Below are positions 24,918 to 32,354 of a stretch of DNA of 64,000 bases, piece by piece. The stretch lies in contig CAZIFA010000011.1 of the NCBI GenBank assembly GCA_964539025.1, forward strand, positions 1-64,000, written 5' to 3'. Each line of letters begins with the position of its first letter. Position 1 is the first letter of the stretch. Source of the DNA: Micavibrio_A sp964539025. Its GTDB lineage: Bacteria; Pseudomonadota; Alphaproteobacteria; Micavibrionales; Micavibrionaceae. Under the pieces are notes generated by a model, which ran no database searches, was not told where the DNA came from, and was given only the letters and a program-made list of their open reading frames with translations. The position numbers were made by a program, and so were the translations under genes.

Positions 24918-25130
24918 GGCCCCCTTCGGGCCCGGTTGTCAAGACTCTCACTGGCGCATACGCGCCTGTTCGCGCGAGAGCGTGACAGGCCGGTATCCCC
25001 ACCCTTCCGCGCTTCGCTTGTGCAGGGCGGGTGATCCCCCTCCGGCCTGTCAAGTCATGGACAACCTCCTCCCCGCTTTGGTGGCCGCGTTCGCGGCGCT
25101 CTTAGGAAAGAAGTGCGACCTGCACTTTTT
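24918..25130 (+). ncRNA. Structured 5' leader B
   Basis: Same architecture as leader A. A GGCCC/GGGCC hairpin is followed by an outer helix (24934-24946 with 25053-25066, two mismatches). The middle helix GACAGGCCGG/CCGGCCTGTC is exact (24984-24993/25042-25051), and the inner helix is capped by the invariant 18-nt loop. At its 3' end AAGTGC (25111-25116) can pair GCACTT (25122-25127) followed by T-residues, or instead with GCGCTCTT (25096-25103). That is a possible terminator/anti-terminator choice before the DUF6915 gene. Confidence 0.7.
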
Positions 25131-25156
25131 AACTCTGAAAAACGAAAGGAACGACC

Positions 25157-25510
25157 ATGACCCATCCCTACTTCCACGCCGTATCATCGGCAAAATTATT
25201 CGGCGGTTCGCCAGATGATTATATCGCCATCCACAACTGGTTCGATGCAACGAAAGAGAGCTTTGCCGATTTCCGTCACAGAGCCTTGCGCCATCACGCA
25301 GAAGGCATTTTTGAATGTGAGCGTGTATTCGGCCTGACACTGACCAACAGCGCAGGGAAAGAAATTCCTGTCCGTTATGTTGGTGAACAGCACGTTATGG
25401 AGGATTGCGGCAGGATTCCATCCGTTGCAGATTGGCTGTCAAAAATCCAGCCGGAAGTATGGATGACACGCGCCAGCAAAGTCGGCGCACAAACGCGGAG
25501 GGCTGCATAA
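25157..25510 (+). CDS. DUF6915 family protein
   Basis: A 117-aa protein matching the DUF6915 pattern: HPYFHAVSSAKLFGG, IHNWFDATK, FRHRALRHHAEGIFECE and VGEQHVMEDCGRIPS. The histidine-rich core suggests a small metal-binding or HD-like fold; the function is unknown. GAAAGGA precedes ATG 25157. Its TAA overlaps the next ATG (TAATG), so both are translated from the leader B transcript. Confidence 0.75.
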   Translation: MTHPYFHAVSSAKLFGGSPDDYIAIHNWFDATKESFADFRHRALRHHAEGIFECERVFGLTLTNSAGKEIPVRYVGEQHVMEDCGRIPSVADWLSKIQPEVWMTRASKVGAQTRRAA

Positions 25511-26631
25511 TGACCCTCACGATTGAAAACCGTCTGGCACAGCTACCAGCAAAAACCTCTATGCCCTTCCGCCAGCTTTTGAGCGCAGGGCAAATTCCCG
25601 AAGATGTTATCCATACCGTCCTCGATGCCGGAGAGATAACGGGCGATACATCAAAACTCATAGGGTTTGCCGCAGGGTTTTTACACTTACGCGGCAAGGG
25701 CGTCCCTGTGCATGATGTTATCCGTATGGCAAAGGCGCAAAAACGCCGTATCAACCTGTCATGGGGCGAAAAGCGTTGGAAGGAAGAACATGACCGTCTT
25801 TCCCGCGCCGAAGCCTTATACCGCATGGCGCAGCAAAATATCAGCTATGACGTTTCAAAATATGAAAAGCATTTGCCGAAGCGTTTTAGTGGGTATCTTA
25901 TCCGTACCAGCCGCAGACTTGGCATGGAGGGTTTGCGCCAAAGGCATTGTGTCGCCAGCTATGACGGACGACTGAAAAACGGGAATTGCGCGATAGTAGC
26001 TGTTTTCGTGGACGGTCAACGGTGGACGGTTGAGCTGGCTCTTACCAAAGATGCCGAATCCCCGTTGTGCATAACCCAAATCAAAACGCGATATAATGGA
26101 TTACCCCCTGCTTCCATCCGGCAGAAAATCCATGAAGTCTTGGGAATTGATATGAAGAAAACGGGCGGCGCGGCGTATATGCCTACCACGCGGGATTTCC
26201 TCTATATGGAGAATCTTCGCCGTGTTCTTCCTATCTTGCAAGGCAACGGCATTGAGAAAGTGACCGTTTCTTTCAATGGCGAGGGCGATAGCGGTTCTAT
26301 CGAGGAAATTCTTTATGAACCACGCGACAACGAAGAAACACTCAAAGACCTTCCTGTAGAGTATATCAGCACTTCAAGTTTCTTTGATGATGGACAATGG
26401 AGCAGAAACGCAAGGCCGGAGCTGTCCACTCTCAATGAAGCATTGGATGCCCTCACCTATGACTATCTCGAAGAAACTGGTGTCGATTGGTATAACGACA
26501 ATGGCGGTTATGGCGAGCTGATAATCGACGTACAAAACGGCACAGTTTCCTTGGAAGTGAATGTCCGCTTTACCGATACCACCACGGAATATTCCGGTGA
26601 AAAATATATAGAAACGGGCGAGGATATCTAA
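25510..26631 (+). CDS. PcfJ-like / DUF6878 plasmid protein
   Basis: A 373-aa protein. The middle section has GLRQRHCVASYDGRL, the conserved block of PcfJ-like proteins (about 140-160), and the C-terminal third (VSFNGEGDSGSIEEI, WYNDNGGYGELIIDV, VNVRFTDT) matches DUF6878. The start is ATG 25510, which overlaps the previous stop; the frame is open upstream but only as a shadow of that gene. PcfJ proteins are linked to conjugative elements, but no activity is established. Closed by the terminator at 26647. Confidence 0.75.
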   Translation: MTLTIENRLAQLPAKTSMPFRQLLSAGQIPEDVIHTVLDAGEITGDTSKLIGFAAGFLHLRGKGVPVHDVIRMAKAQKRRINLSWGEKRWKEEHDRLSRAEALYRMAQQNISYDVSKYEKHLPKRFSGYLIRTSRRLGMEGLRQRHCVASYDGRLKNGNCAIVAVFVDGQRWTVELALTKDAESPLCITQIKTRYNGLPPASIRQKIHEVLGIDMKKTGGAAYMPTTRDFLYMENLRRVLPILQGNGIEKVTVSFNGEGDSGSIEEILYEPRDNEETLKDLPVEYISTSSFFDDGQWSRNARPELSTLNEALDALTYDYLEETGVDWYNDNGGYGELIIDVQNGTVSLEVNVRFTDTTTEYSGEKYIETGEDI

Positions 26632-26646
26632 TCCGTCCCAAACATG

Positions 26647-26680
26647 AACCGTCCGGTCTGAAAAGATTGGGCGGTTTTTT
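26647..26680 (+). terminator. Rho-independent terminator
   Basis: AACCGTCCGGTC (26647-26658), TGAAAA, GATTGGGCGGTT (26665-26676) with three G-U pairs, then TTTT. A sequence relative of the terminator at 24823, suggesting the two gene blocks share an origin. Confidence 0.85.
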
Positions 26681-26740
26681 ATCGGTTTTTCGGGCGGGCA
26701 GCGGACGCCGCGCCCTGGCGCGTCGAAGATGTTTTGTTTT

Positions 26741-26922
26741 GCCCCCTTCGGGCCGATTGTAAAGACCCGCGCGTCCGCGCGCGCAATGCGTTGACAGCCG
26801 GTATCCCCGTTCTTCCGCGCTTCGCTTGTGCAGAACGGGTGATCCCCCTCCGGCTGTCAAGGTCTTGACAATCTCCCCCCGCTTTTGAGGCCGCTTTGCG
26901 GCGCTTCTAGGAAAAGAAGCGC
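26741..26922 (+). ncRNA. Structured 5' leader C of ardC
   Basis: Third copy of the leader fold. The outer helix is 26755-26767/26861-26873 (one mismatch). The middle helix TTGACAGCCGG/CCGGCTGTCAA is exact (26791-26801/26850-26860). The inner helix CCCGTTCT/AGAACGGG is exact (26806-26813/26832-26839) around the invariant 18-nt loop. In A and B the same inner stem reads CCCACCCT/AGGGCGGG, so two pairs have changed together. A final hairpin GCGCTTCT/AGAAGCGC (26901-26922) precedes the ribosome-binding site. Confidence 0.75.
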
Positions 26923-26948
26923 AACCCCAATTTTAAGGAGCAAAGCAA

Positions 26949-27845
26949 ATGACCAACACCCGCGCAGACATTTATCAAACTGTTACAGACACAATCATCG
27001 AGGCCATTGAAAACGGTATTTCCGGCAAGATTGAAATGCCGTGGCATCAAATAAACCGCATCCCTGAAAACGCGAAAACAGGCAACAGCTATCAAGGCAT
27101 CAATATTCCCCTGCTTTGGGTTTATCAGATAAAGAAAAATTATGCCCTGCCTGTATGGGGAACCTATAAGCAATGGACGGAACTTGGCGCACAGGTAAAG
27201 CGCGGAGAAAAAGGCGCACCCGTTGTTTTTTACAAACAGTTTGAAGTCGAAAGCGACAACGGCGAGGAAGATCCGCAGAAACGTATCTTTGCGCGTCATT
27301 CCATTGTGTTCAATGCCGAGCAGGTCGAAGGCTTTGACATTGCCGCCGCGTTGGAAGCCCCCGCCCCTGCCCTGATCGAAAATATCGCCGCCGCCGATAT
27401 GCTGGTCAATGAAACTGGCGCGACAATCCGGCATGAAGGCGGACAAGCCTTTTATATGCCCTCTATGGATTATATTGCCATGCCGTCGCGTGGAATGTTC
27501 CGCGATACGGCAGACAGCACCGCGACGGAAAACTATTACAGCACCCTATTCCATGAACTCACCCACTGGACAGGCGCAAAGCACCGCCTTGACCGTCTGA
27601 ATAACGATAAATTCGGCGGCAAAGATTATGCTTTCGAGGAGCTGGTAGCAGAACTGGGCGCGGCCATGTGTTGTGCGTCCACAGGCGTTACATCGTCCCC
27701 GCGCGAAGATCATGCCCGCTACATCAACAACTGGCTGAAAGCCTTGAAAAGTGACAAGCGGTTTATTTTTGCCGCCGCATCGCAGGCGCAAAAGGCCGTC
27801 GATTTTCTTTTCGCTCAACAGAACGAACAACGGGCAGCCGCTTAA
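26949..27845 (+). CDS. ardC: ArdC-like anti-restriction protein (ssDNA-binding plus zincin)
   Basis: A 298-aa protein. The N-terminal ArdC domain (about 1-130; ISGKIEMPWHQ, YQGINIPLLW, VWGTYKQW, VKRGEKGAPVVFYK) binds ssDNA in known members. The C-terminal metallopeptidase-like domain has HELTHWTG (near 202) and the downstream glutamate in FEELVAELGAA, a complete HExxH site. ArdC proteins protect incoming plasmid DNA from host restriction during conjugation. AAGGAG precedes the ATG. Expression appears tied to leader C. Confidence 0.88.
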   Translation: MTNTRADIYQTVTDTIIEAIENGISGKIEMPWHQINRIPENAKTGNSYQGINIPLLWVYQIKKNYALPVWGTYKQWTELGAQVKRGEKGAPVVFYKQFEVESDNGEEDPQKRIFARHSIVFNAEQVEGFDIAAALEAPAPALIENIAAADMLVNETGATIRHEGGQAFYMPSMDYIAMPSRGMFRDTADSTATENYYSTLFHELTHWTGAKHRLDRLNNDKFGGKDYAFEELVAELGAAMCCASTGVTSSPREDHARYINNWLKALKSDKRFIFAAASQAQKAVDFLFAQQNEQRAAA

Positions 27846-27897
27846 TGCGGCTCCCCTTCCCTGCCCTTTCAACAATTTCAATTTATAAGGTGAAGCT

Positions 27898-28338
27898 ATG
27901 ACAACGAATAAAAAAGCAAAATCAAAAACCATCGCTCTTGTTTGGGATGAATTTCAAGCTATCGAAAACCATGCCAGCTATCTTTTGCAAGAAGGCGAAG
28001 CAAAAAACACAAAAGAGGCTTTCGATATGGCGTGTTCTGATTCCGATTTTATCGGGCTGGAGTATGATGATTTTATCGCGGAGTTTTCCATCATTCTGAA
28101 AAAAATATCCGCCAAGGGGCGCTACCATGTTGAAGGCAGGAATATAGGCTGGCGGTTCTTGTCCGGCACTCTGGAACTGGAAGCGATCAACGCCGAGGCC
28201 TTCATACATCGGGCTTTCCCCAAAACATCTGAATGGCGGCTTGAGGGACAATATGACCCCGCAGCCAAGACCCTTACCTATCAACTTTATCACCATGATG
28301 CGCCAACCGGGGAATCTTACACCGTCACGCGCCAGTAA
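27898..28338 (+). CDS. Hypothetical plasmid protein
   Basis: A 146-aa soluble protein with AAGGTG before its ATG. It has a helical N-terminal half (WDEFQAIENHASYLLQEGEAK) and a beta-rich C-terminal half (WRLEGQYDPAAKTLTYQLYHHD). No family recognised. It lies 52 bases after ardC with no terminator between, so it shares that transcript, and is closed by the terminator at 28344. Confidence 0.6.
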   Translation: MTTNKKAKSKTIALVWDEFQAIENHASYLLQEGEAKNTKEAFDMACSDSDFIGLEYDDFIAEFSIILKKISAKGRYHVEGRNIGWRFLSGTLELEAINAEAFIHRAFPKTSEWRLEGQYDPAAKTLTYQLYHHDAPTGESYTVTRQ

Positions 28339-28343
28339 AAATT

Positions 28344-28365
28344 TAGGGCGGCTTATGCCGCCCTA
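28344..28365 (+). terminator. Terminator-like hairpin
   Basis: TAGGGCGGC (28344-28352), TTAT, GCCGCCCTA (28357-28365): nine exact pairs in a tetraloop hairpin; only a short T content follows. Confidence 0.75.
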
Positions 28366-28379
28366 TTACCTTCTATCCT

Positions 28380-28700
28380 ATTGAAAAGCAGTCAAAAATA
28401 AATATTGTAGAAAGTGTGTAGAAACAATCAATCACCAATGTTGAATTCTTATAGATTGTTTAAAGAATGTATGTTGATTGCTTCAATCTGTTTTTCGCCG
28501 ATCTTGCGCGGCTTTCTAACTTTATAGTTTGTAGAAACATTGTTGAATATAGAAAGAATCTATAATGTATGTTTCTGCCCTATATGTAGAATGTAGATTG
28601 ATTGAAGATTGTGTCTTGCTTTAATCAATCTTGTGTCTTACCTTTGTGTTGCGGTTTTCAACACCGATTCTTTACACTTACAACACAGCAAGGTTTGTCC
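28380..28700 (+). promoter_or_regulatory. AT-rich parA control region with short repeats
   Basis: No gene. Repeats of GTAGAAACA (twice, near 28419 and 28531) with inverted TGTTTCT near 28571, and several AATCAATC/GATTGATTG words, fill this AT-rich stretch directly before parA. It probably contains the par promoter and operator; a centromere role is possible but the parS-like site is elsewhere. Confidence 0.45.
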
Positions 28701-29408
28701 ATGTCCAGCAAAACGCCCGTTATCGCATTTGTGTCCCCGAAAGGCGGCGTAGGGAAGACCACAGCAGCCCTGACGCTCACAAGCGAATTGCTTTTCCAGA
28801 TGCAAAAGCCCGTCACCCTGATTGACGCTGACCCGAACTATCCATTTAAGCGGTGGGAGCAATTAGGCCATAAGCCTGATCTGCTGAACATAGTTTTTGA
28901 CGAGAACGAAGAAACAATCCTCGACAATATTGAAGACGCCAAAGCCAATTCTAGTGCCGTTATTGTTGATCTGGAGGGGACAAAAAACACCCGCGTTGGC
29001 TATGCCGTTAGTATGGCCGATCTCGTGGTTATCCCCATGCAGCCATCCGCGCTTGATGCGAATGAAGCTGTTGAAGCGATCAAATTGGTGAAGCAAACCG
29101 AACGCGCTTTCAAACGCCGTATTGATTTTGCCATCCTGCTGACACGTCAATCACCGATCATCAAATCCAAGAACTTTAGCGATATTTATCAGCAGCTTAC
29201 CGCTAATAATGTGCCTGTTCTGCCCAGCAATCTAATCGAGCGCGAAGCCTACCGCACCATGTTCTCAACAGGCTATTGTCTGCACGATCTGGAGGAGGGG
29301 AAGGTCAGCGGTCTCGCCAAAGCCTGGGAAGACGCCTACACATTCGCCGAAGCTGTTATCAACCGCATCAACATCAGCCGCAAATCGGCGCAGTCTGCCG
29401 CAGCATAG
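28701..29408 (+). CDS. parA: ParA/MinD-family partition ATPase
   Basis: A 235-aa ATPase. It has the deviant Walker A of ParA proteins, SPKGGVGKTTAA (about residues 11-22), Walker A' and B segments VTLIDADPNYP and AVIVDLEG, and a switch region VVIPMQPSALDA. It lacks the N-terminal HTH of type Ia ParA, so it is a short, type Ib or VirC1-like form. ATG 28701 is preferred to a 33-codon upstream extension in AT-rich control DNA. It is followed after 12 bases by a small partner gene and then by a parS-like site. Confidence 0.88.
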   Translation: MSSKTPVIAFVSPKGGVGKTTAALTLTSELLFQMQKPVTLIDADPNYPFKRWEQLGHKPDLLNIVFDENEETILDNIEDAKANSSAVIVDLEGTKNTRVGYAVSMADLVVIPMQPSALDANEAVEAIKLVKQTERAFKRRIDFAILLTRQSPIIKSKNFSDIYQQLTANNVPVLPSNLIEREAYRTMFSTGYCLHDLEEGKVSGLAKAWEDAYTFAEAVINRINISRKSAQSAAA

Positions 29409-29420
29409 GAGTTAAGGGAA

Positions 29421-29801
29421 ATGTCTGAAACAAAACCACAGAAAGATTATGAACGCGCCAAGTTGAGCTTTGGTCTGGATGATGATGAGCCAGCTCCGAT
29501 TTCCAGAAGTGAACACATTGAGAAGGTGAAGGAAGTCACTAAAAAGGCCGGGTTTTTGACGAAAAGTCCTATGGCGAAAGAGCAGGTCAATACGCCGGCT
29601 GCCGTGACAGAAGTTAGACAGGCCCGCAAGCGCCATTCTACGGGGCGTACAGTGGGTTTTAACACCAAGTTGCGCCCTGACACGTTTGAAAAAATCAACG
29701 CGTTCTCCGATCAATTTACGGGCGAGGAAGGTCGCCCGGTCGGACAGGCGGAAGTGATCGAGCGGGCGATGGCTGCGCTTGAAGCAAAAGAAAAGGGGTA
29801 G
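29421..29801 (+). CDS. Small partition partner / RHH-like DNA-binding protein
   Basis: A 126-aa protein in the position of a centromere-binding partner of ParA. The N-terminal 70 residues are charged and disordered; the C-terminal 50 (RTVGFNTKLRPDTFEKINAF then GQAEVIERAMAAL) give one strand and two helices, the ribbon-helix-helix pattern. GGAG lies upstream of the ATG. Whether it binds DNA was not tested. The structured element E copy 2 starts 2 bases after its stop. Confidence 0.65.
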   Translation: MSETKPQKDYERAKLSFGLDDDEPAPISRSEHIEKVKEVTKKAGFLTKSPMAKEQVNTPAAVTEVRQARKRHSTGRTVGFNTKLRPDTFEKINAFSDQFTGEEGRPVGQAEVIERAMAALEAKEKG

Positions 29802-29803
29802 GG

Positions 29804-29920
29804 GCGTGTCGGGCAAGCCCGACCAGGCTCTATTCCGCTAGGCTCACGTTGTTCGCCAAGCTACACCGATACCCGCTACGGCGGGTATCGTCCCATTCGG
29901 GTAACGATCCTTCACGCGTT
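29804..29920 (+). ncRNA. Structured element E, copy 2
   Basis: About 115 nt with the same branched plan as copy 1. Closing GCGTG/CACGC is at 29804-29808/29913-29917. Helix 1 is TCGGGC/GCCCGA (29809-29814/29817-29822). Helix 2 CGATACCCGC/GCGGGTATCG is exact over ten pairs (29867-29876/29881-29890). Helix 3 is CCC-attc-GGG. Helices 1 and 2 differ in sequence from copy 1 yet stay paired, and GACCAGGCTC, ATTCCGCTA and the 18-nt tail are conserved. Placed at the 3' end of the par operon. Confidence 0.6.
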
Positions 29921-30005
29921 TGGGGTGAAAAACGAAGCAGGTCTTAGGCCTAAGTTTTTTCCGCAAAAATGTCAATCTAGTAACTCATTGTATTAACAAG
30001 ATAAA

Positions 30006-30021
30006 TGTTCCACGTGAAACA
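30006..30021. promoter_or_regulatory. parS-like centromere site
   Basis: TGTTCCACGTGAAACA, a 16-bp near-palindrome matching the widespread ParB target TGTTNCACGTGAAACA. The flanks AA...TT extend the dyad. It lies 200 bases downstream of the parA operon and is the natural binding site for the ParB encoded at 20229. Confidence 0.8.
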
Positions 30022-30080
30022 TTAGTCCCTGATTTTATTGGCTTTTTTGGCTTCTGATGATCGTAGCCTGGGGATAACAC

Positions 30081-30107
30081 CGTCCTGTCTTTGACAGGGC
30101 GTTTTTT
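30081..30107 (+). terminator. Rho-independent terminator
   Basis: CGTCCTGTC-TTT-GACAGGGCG (30081-30101) followed by TTTTTTG. Ends transcription coming from the par operon and element E, insulating leader D. Confidence 0.85.
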
Positions 30108-30119
30108 GTTTTAAGGCTA

Positions 30120-30310
30120 AGGGGTTTCACCCCTCGCGCGCACAAGGGTAAAGGCGCTTACGCTTCCGGTTTTTTGAGAATTTTCCCCTTGCCCGCAAGC
30201 GGGCAATTCCTCGCGGCCGCTACGCTCCAAAATTCTCAAAAAACCGCCCTTGCACTTGCACCCCCACCCTCGGCGGGAGCCAAGGGTGCAGTCGCACCCG
30301 TTTTTTAATT
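30120..30310 (+). ncRNA. Structured leader D with attenuator
   Basis: An AGGGG/CCCCT hairpin (30120-30134) is followed by an exact 18-pair helix (30167-30184/30229-30246) enclosing the hairpin TTGCCC-gcaagc-GGGCAA. Then come three mutually exclusive words: TGCACCC (30257-30263), GGGTGCA (30284-30290) and GCACCC (30294-30299) followed by six T. The last two form a terminator; the first two form an anti-terminator. It controls the gene at 30324 and those behind it. It lacks the 18-nt loop of leaders A-C. Confidence 0.65.
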
Positions 30311-30323
30311 TAAGGAGAAAGCA

Positions 30324-30575
30324 ATGAGCCAAACACCAACACCGCAGACGATGCAAAACCCCGTAATTCTGGCAATCCCGCCAGCGAAAAGCCTGTTTGC
30401 AATCCGGTTTCAAAGAAACCAGCAATTCCGCATCGAGGTTTTAGCCCGAAATCCAGACGAAGCCTATGCAGAGGCCATCAAGAAATTCCAGACGGACGAG
30501 GGCAGGGCACAGCTTTTGAACTCGCTACTGGACTATTTCACGGCGGAAAACATCACATTGGCGAAAGGGGAATAA
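30324..30575 (+). CDS. Hypothetical small plasmid protein
   Basis: An 83-aa protein with AAGGAG before its ATG. It has a Pro/Thr-rich N-terminus, a strand-like core FAIRFQRNQQFRIEVLA, then helices PDEAYAEAIKKF and LLNSLLDYF. Unrecognised. First gene after the leader D attenuator and 2 bases from the next gene, so it belongs to a four-gene operon through 32061. Confidence 0.6.
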   Translation: MSQTPTPQTMQNPVILAIPPAKSLFAIRFQRNQQFRIEVLARNPDEAYAEAIKKFQTDEGRAQLLNSLLDYFTAENITLAKGE

Positions 30576-30577
30576 TC

Positions 30578-30976
30578 ATGGAAGCGATTAAAAAACCCGA
30601 AATGACCCGCGAAGAAAAAGCCGCCTATCTTAAAAGCGAGTTACGGAATTATTGCGGAACCGAAACATGGTTCCGTCATCGGCTATTTCGCAAATTCCTT
30701 TACACCGAAGGAGTCCAGTTTTTGGCTGAAATGGCGGAATGTTATTGGCTGATAGACCTGATTTATGGGTTTCAGTACGACCAGCAGGCCGTCAAAGACG
30801 AATATTTCCAGCTTTGGGAATTGAAGGTCACGGAAAACAAAGCGGCCACGCTGACTTGCGACAACGGGAACGGCGAAATCGTTTTCACGCATGAACTGAC
30901 TTACACGACTTTCCCGATGGACAGCATCCGCCTGTATTTCACGGATAACGTGCTTCTATTGACGAGCGAATGGTAA
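30578..30976 (+). CDS. DUF6876 family protein
   Basis: A 132-aa protein matching DUF6876: ETWFRHRLFRKFLYTEGVQF, ECYWLIDLI and a late FTDNVLLLTSEW. This family is usual on alphaproteobacterial plasmids and has no known activity. It follows the preceding stop by 2 bases and precedes the Toprim gene by 10. Confidence 0.75.
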   Translation: MEAIKKPEMTREEKAAYLKSELRNYCGTETWFRHRLFRKFLYTEGVQFLAEMAECYWLIDLIYGFQYDQQAVKDEYFQLWELKVTENKAATLTCDNGNGEIVFTHELTYTTFPMDSIRLYFTDNVLLLTSEW

Positions 30977-30986
30977 GGGGGCGGTT

Positions 30987-31904
30987 ATGCAAAAATACGA
31001 CTTCGCCGCCTTGAAACAATCCGTCAATTTGAGCCAGTACGCCGCAGGGCAGGGCTATGAACTGGACAGGAAGAAATCCACCAGATCATCGCTTGTTATG
31101 CGCCATGCGGCCACAGGGGACAAAATCATCGTATCCAAGAAAGGCGCGAACTGGGTTTATTTCTCGGTTCACGACGACCGCGACAACGGGACAATCGTTG
31201 ATTTTATCGAAAAGCGCACCAGCAAATCCTTGGCGGAAATCGGCAGGGAGCTTGCGGCATGGTCAGGCGGGGCAGGAGCCTTGCCCGTTTATGCTATTCC
31301 AGACGTTCAGGAGCAGGTTTATGACGTTGCCCGCATACGGCGCGCCTTCCAATGGATGAAGCCCACCACGGCGCATCCTTACCTGATAAACGAGCGAAAA
31401 ATCCCCGACGATGTTTTGAAACACCCGCGCTTTGCAGGGCGCATCTTTCAAGACCGTTACGGAAACGCCGTATTCCCTCACCAGAACGGGCAGGGGCTTT
31501 GCGGCCTTGAACTGAAAAACTCCGATAAAGGCGTTTTCATGCGCGGGAGTGAAAAGGCTTTGTGGCTTGGCAATATCGACCCTGCCGACACGGTTTTAAT
31601 CCTCGCAGAAGCCGCCATCGACGCCTTGAGCCATTTCGCCATGTTCAGACCAGATAACGCATCCTATGGGGCTGTATCGGGGGGGATGAAGGACAACCAG
31701 TTTTCTTGCCTTATGAATATTGTCCAGAAAATGCCGAAACTGGAAAAAATCATCCTTGCCGTTGACCATGACCAAGGCGGGGTAAAAATCGCCAGCCGGA
31801 TTGAAAGCTACCTTGAAGGCAAATTTGCGGGTTTAATCATCACGCATCTTCCCAAGGACGAAGGAATGGACTGGAACAACGTCCTGAAAGGGGAGGGCAA
31901 ATAA
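30987..31904 (+). CDS. DUF3991 and Toprim-domain protein (primase-like)
   Basis: A 305-aa protein. The N-terminal half has a zinc-finger-less DUF3991 region (VYFSVHDDRDNGTIVDFI, AHPYLINERKIPDDVL, FPHQNGQGLCGLELKN). The C-terminal Toprim domain has LILAEAAIDALSHF (with the E of the acidic triad) and KIILAVDHDQGG (D-x-D). Such proteins resemble the catalytic half of DnaG/plasmid primases and may prime lagging-strand synthesis after transfer; this is inferred. Confidence 0.8.
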   Translation: MQKYDFAALKQSVNLSQYAAGQGYELDRKKSTRSSLVMRHAATGDKIIVSKKGANWVYFSVHDDRDNGTIVDFIEKRTSKSLAEIGRELAAWSGGAGALPVYAIPDVQEQVYDVARIRRAFQWMKPTTAHPYLINERKIPDDVLKHPRFAGRIFQDRYGNAVFPHQNGQGLCGLELKNSDKGVFMRGSEKALWLGNIDPADTVLILAEAAIDALSHFAMFRPDNASYGAVSGGMKDNQFSCLMNIVQKMPKLEKIILAVDHDQGGVKIASRIESYLEGKFAGLIITHLPKDEGMDWNNVLKGEGK

Positions 31905-31905
31905 T

Positions 31906-32061
31906 ATGTTTAATCACAATAAAATCAGGACAACCCAAATCACGATTTACACCGCCGCCCAAAACGAGGAGGCCGCCAATCAAATTGTGATGGAAGCAGA
32001 ACTTTGTCCCCGCAGCGCGATTAAGAGCGTCAGGAGATTGAAACGACCGCCAAAAATTTAG
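31906..32061 (+). CDS. 51-aa basic hypothetical protein
   Basis: ATG 31906 has GGGAGGG about 9 bases upstream inside the Toprim gene's last codons; the stop is TAG 32059-32061, followed by a terminator. The product (MFNHNKIRTTQITIYTAAQN, ending RRLKRPPKI) is strongly basic at its C-terminus. Supported by ribosome-binding site and operon position only. Confidence 0.45.
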   Translation: MFNHNKIRTTQITIYTAAQNEEAANQIVMEAELCPRSAIKSVRRLKRPPKI

Positions 32062-32080
32062 GCGTAAACCAACACCACAG

Positions 32081-32107
32081 AAACCGCCTTTCCGGGGCGG
32101 TTTTTTT
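32081..32107 (+). terminator. Rho-independent terminator
   Basis: AAACCGCC (32081-32088) pairs GGCGGTTT (32096-32103), followed by T-residues. Ends the leader D operon. Confidence 0.9.
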
Positions 32108-32354
32108 GCGTCTGGTGAATCCGGCGTGCAGACCATGCAGCGACCGGCGGCACGATCGACGGCGAACGGGACGGCGGGATGATAAGGGGATTAGAGGGTA
32201 AGAGTAGAGTTAAACAAGATAAAAGATATAAATTACATTTATATTGATTCATCTGTTTTTATTGTAGAAATTCCAAGTTATAGAGAGTTGCAATAGGTGA
32301 AAATAAGTTGTATTGTAGGGAAGGATTAAACCGCGATTTTTACGAGCGAATTTT
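32108..32354. other. Relaxase upstream region, possible oriT
   Basis: No gene. GC-rich to about 32180, then AT-rich DNA with promoter-like sequence. An origin of transfer often lies beside the relaxase gene, but no nic-site consensus or convincing inverted repeat was recognised. Confidence 0.3.

Noticed and set aside
19801..30320. CRISPR array suggested by repeated GC-rich segments
   Set aside because: Repeats are few, long, widely spaced and imperfect; they pair internally as leaders and no Cas gene is present.
32108..32354. oriT next to the relaxase
   Set aside because: Position is suitable, but no nic consensus or clear inverted repeat could be identified, so no site is claimed.
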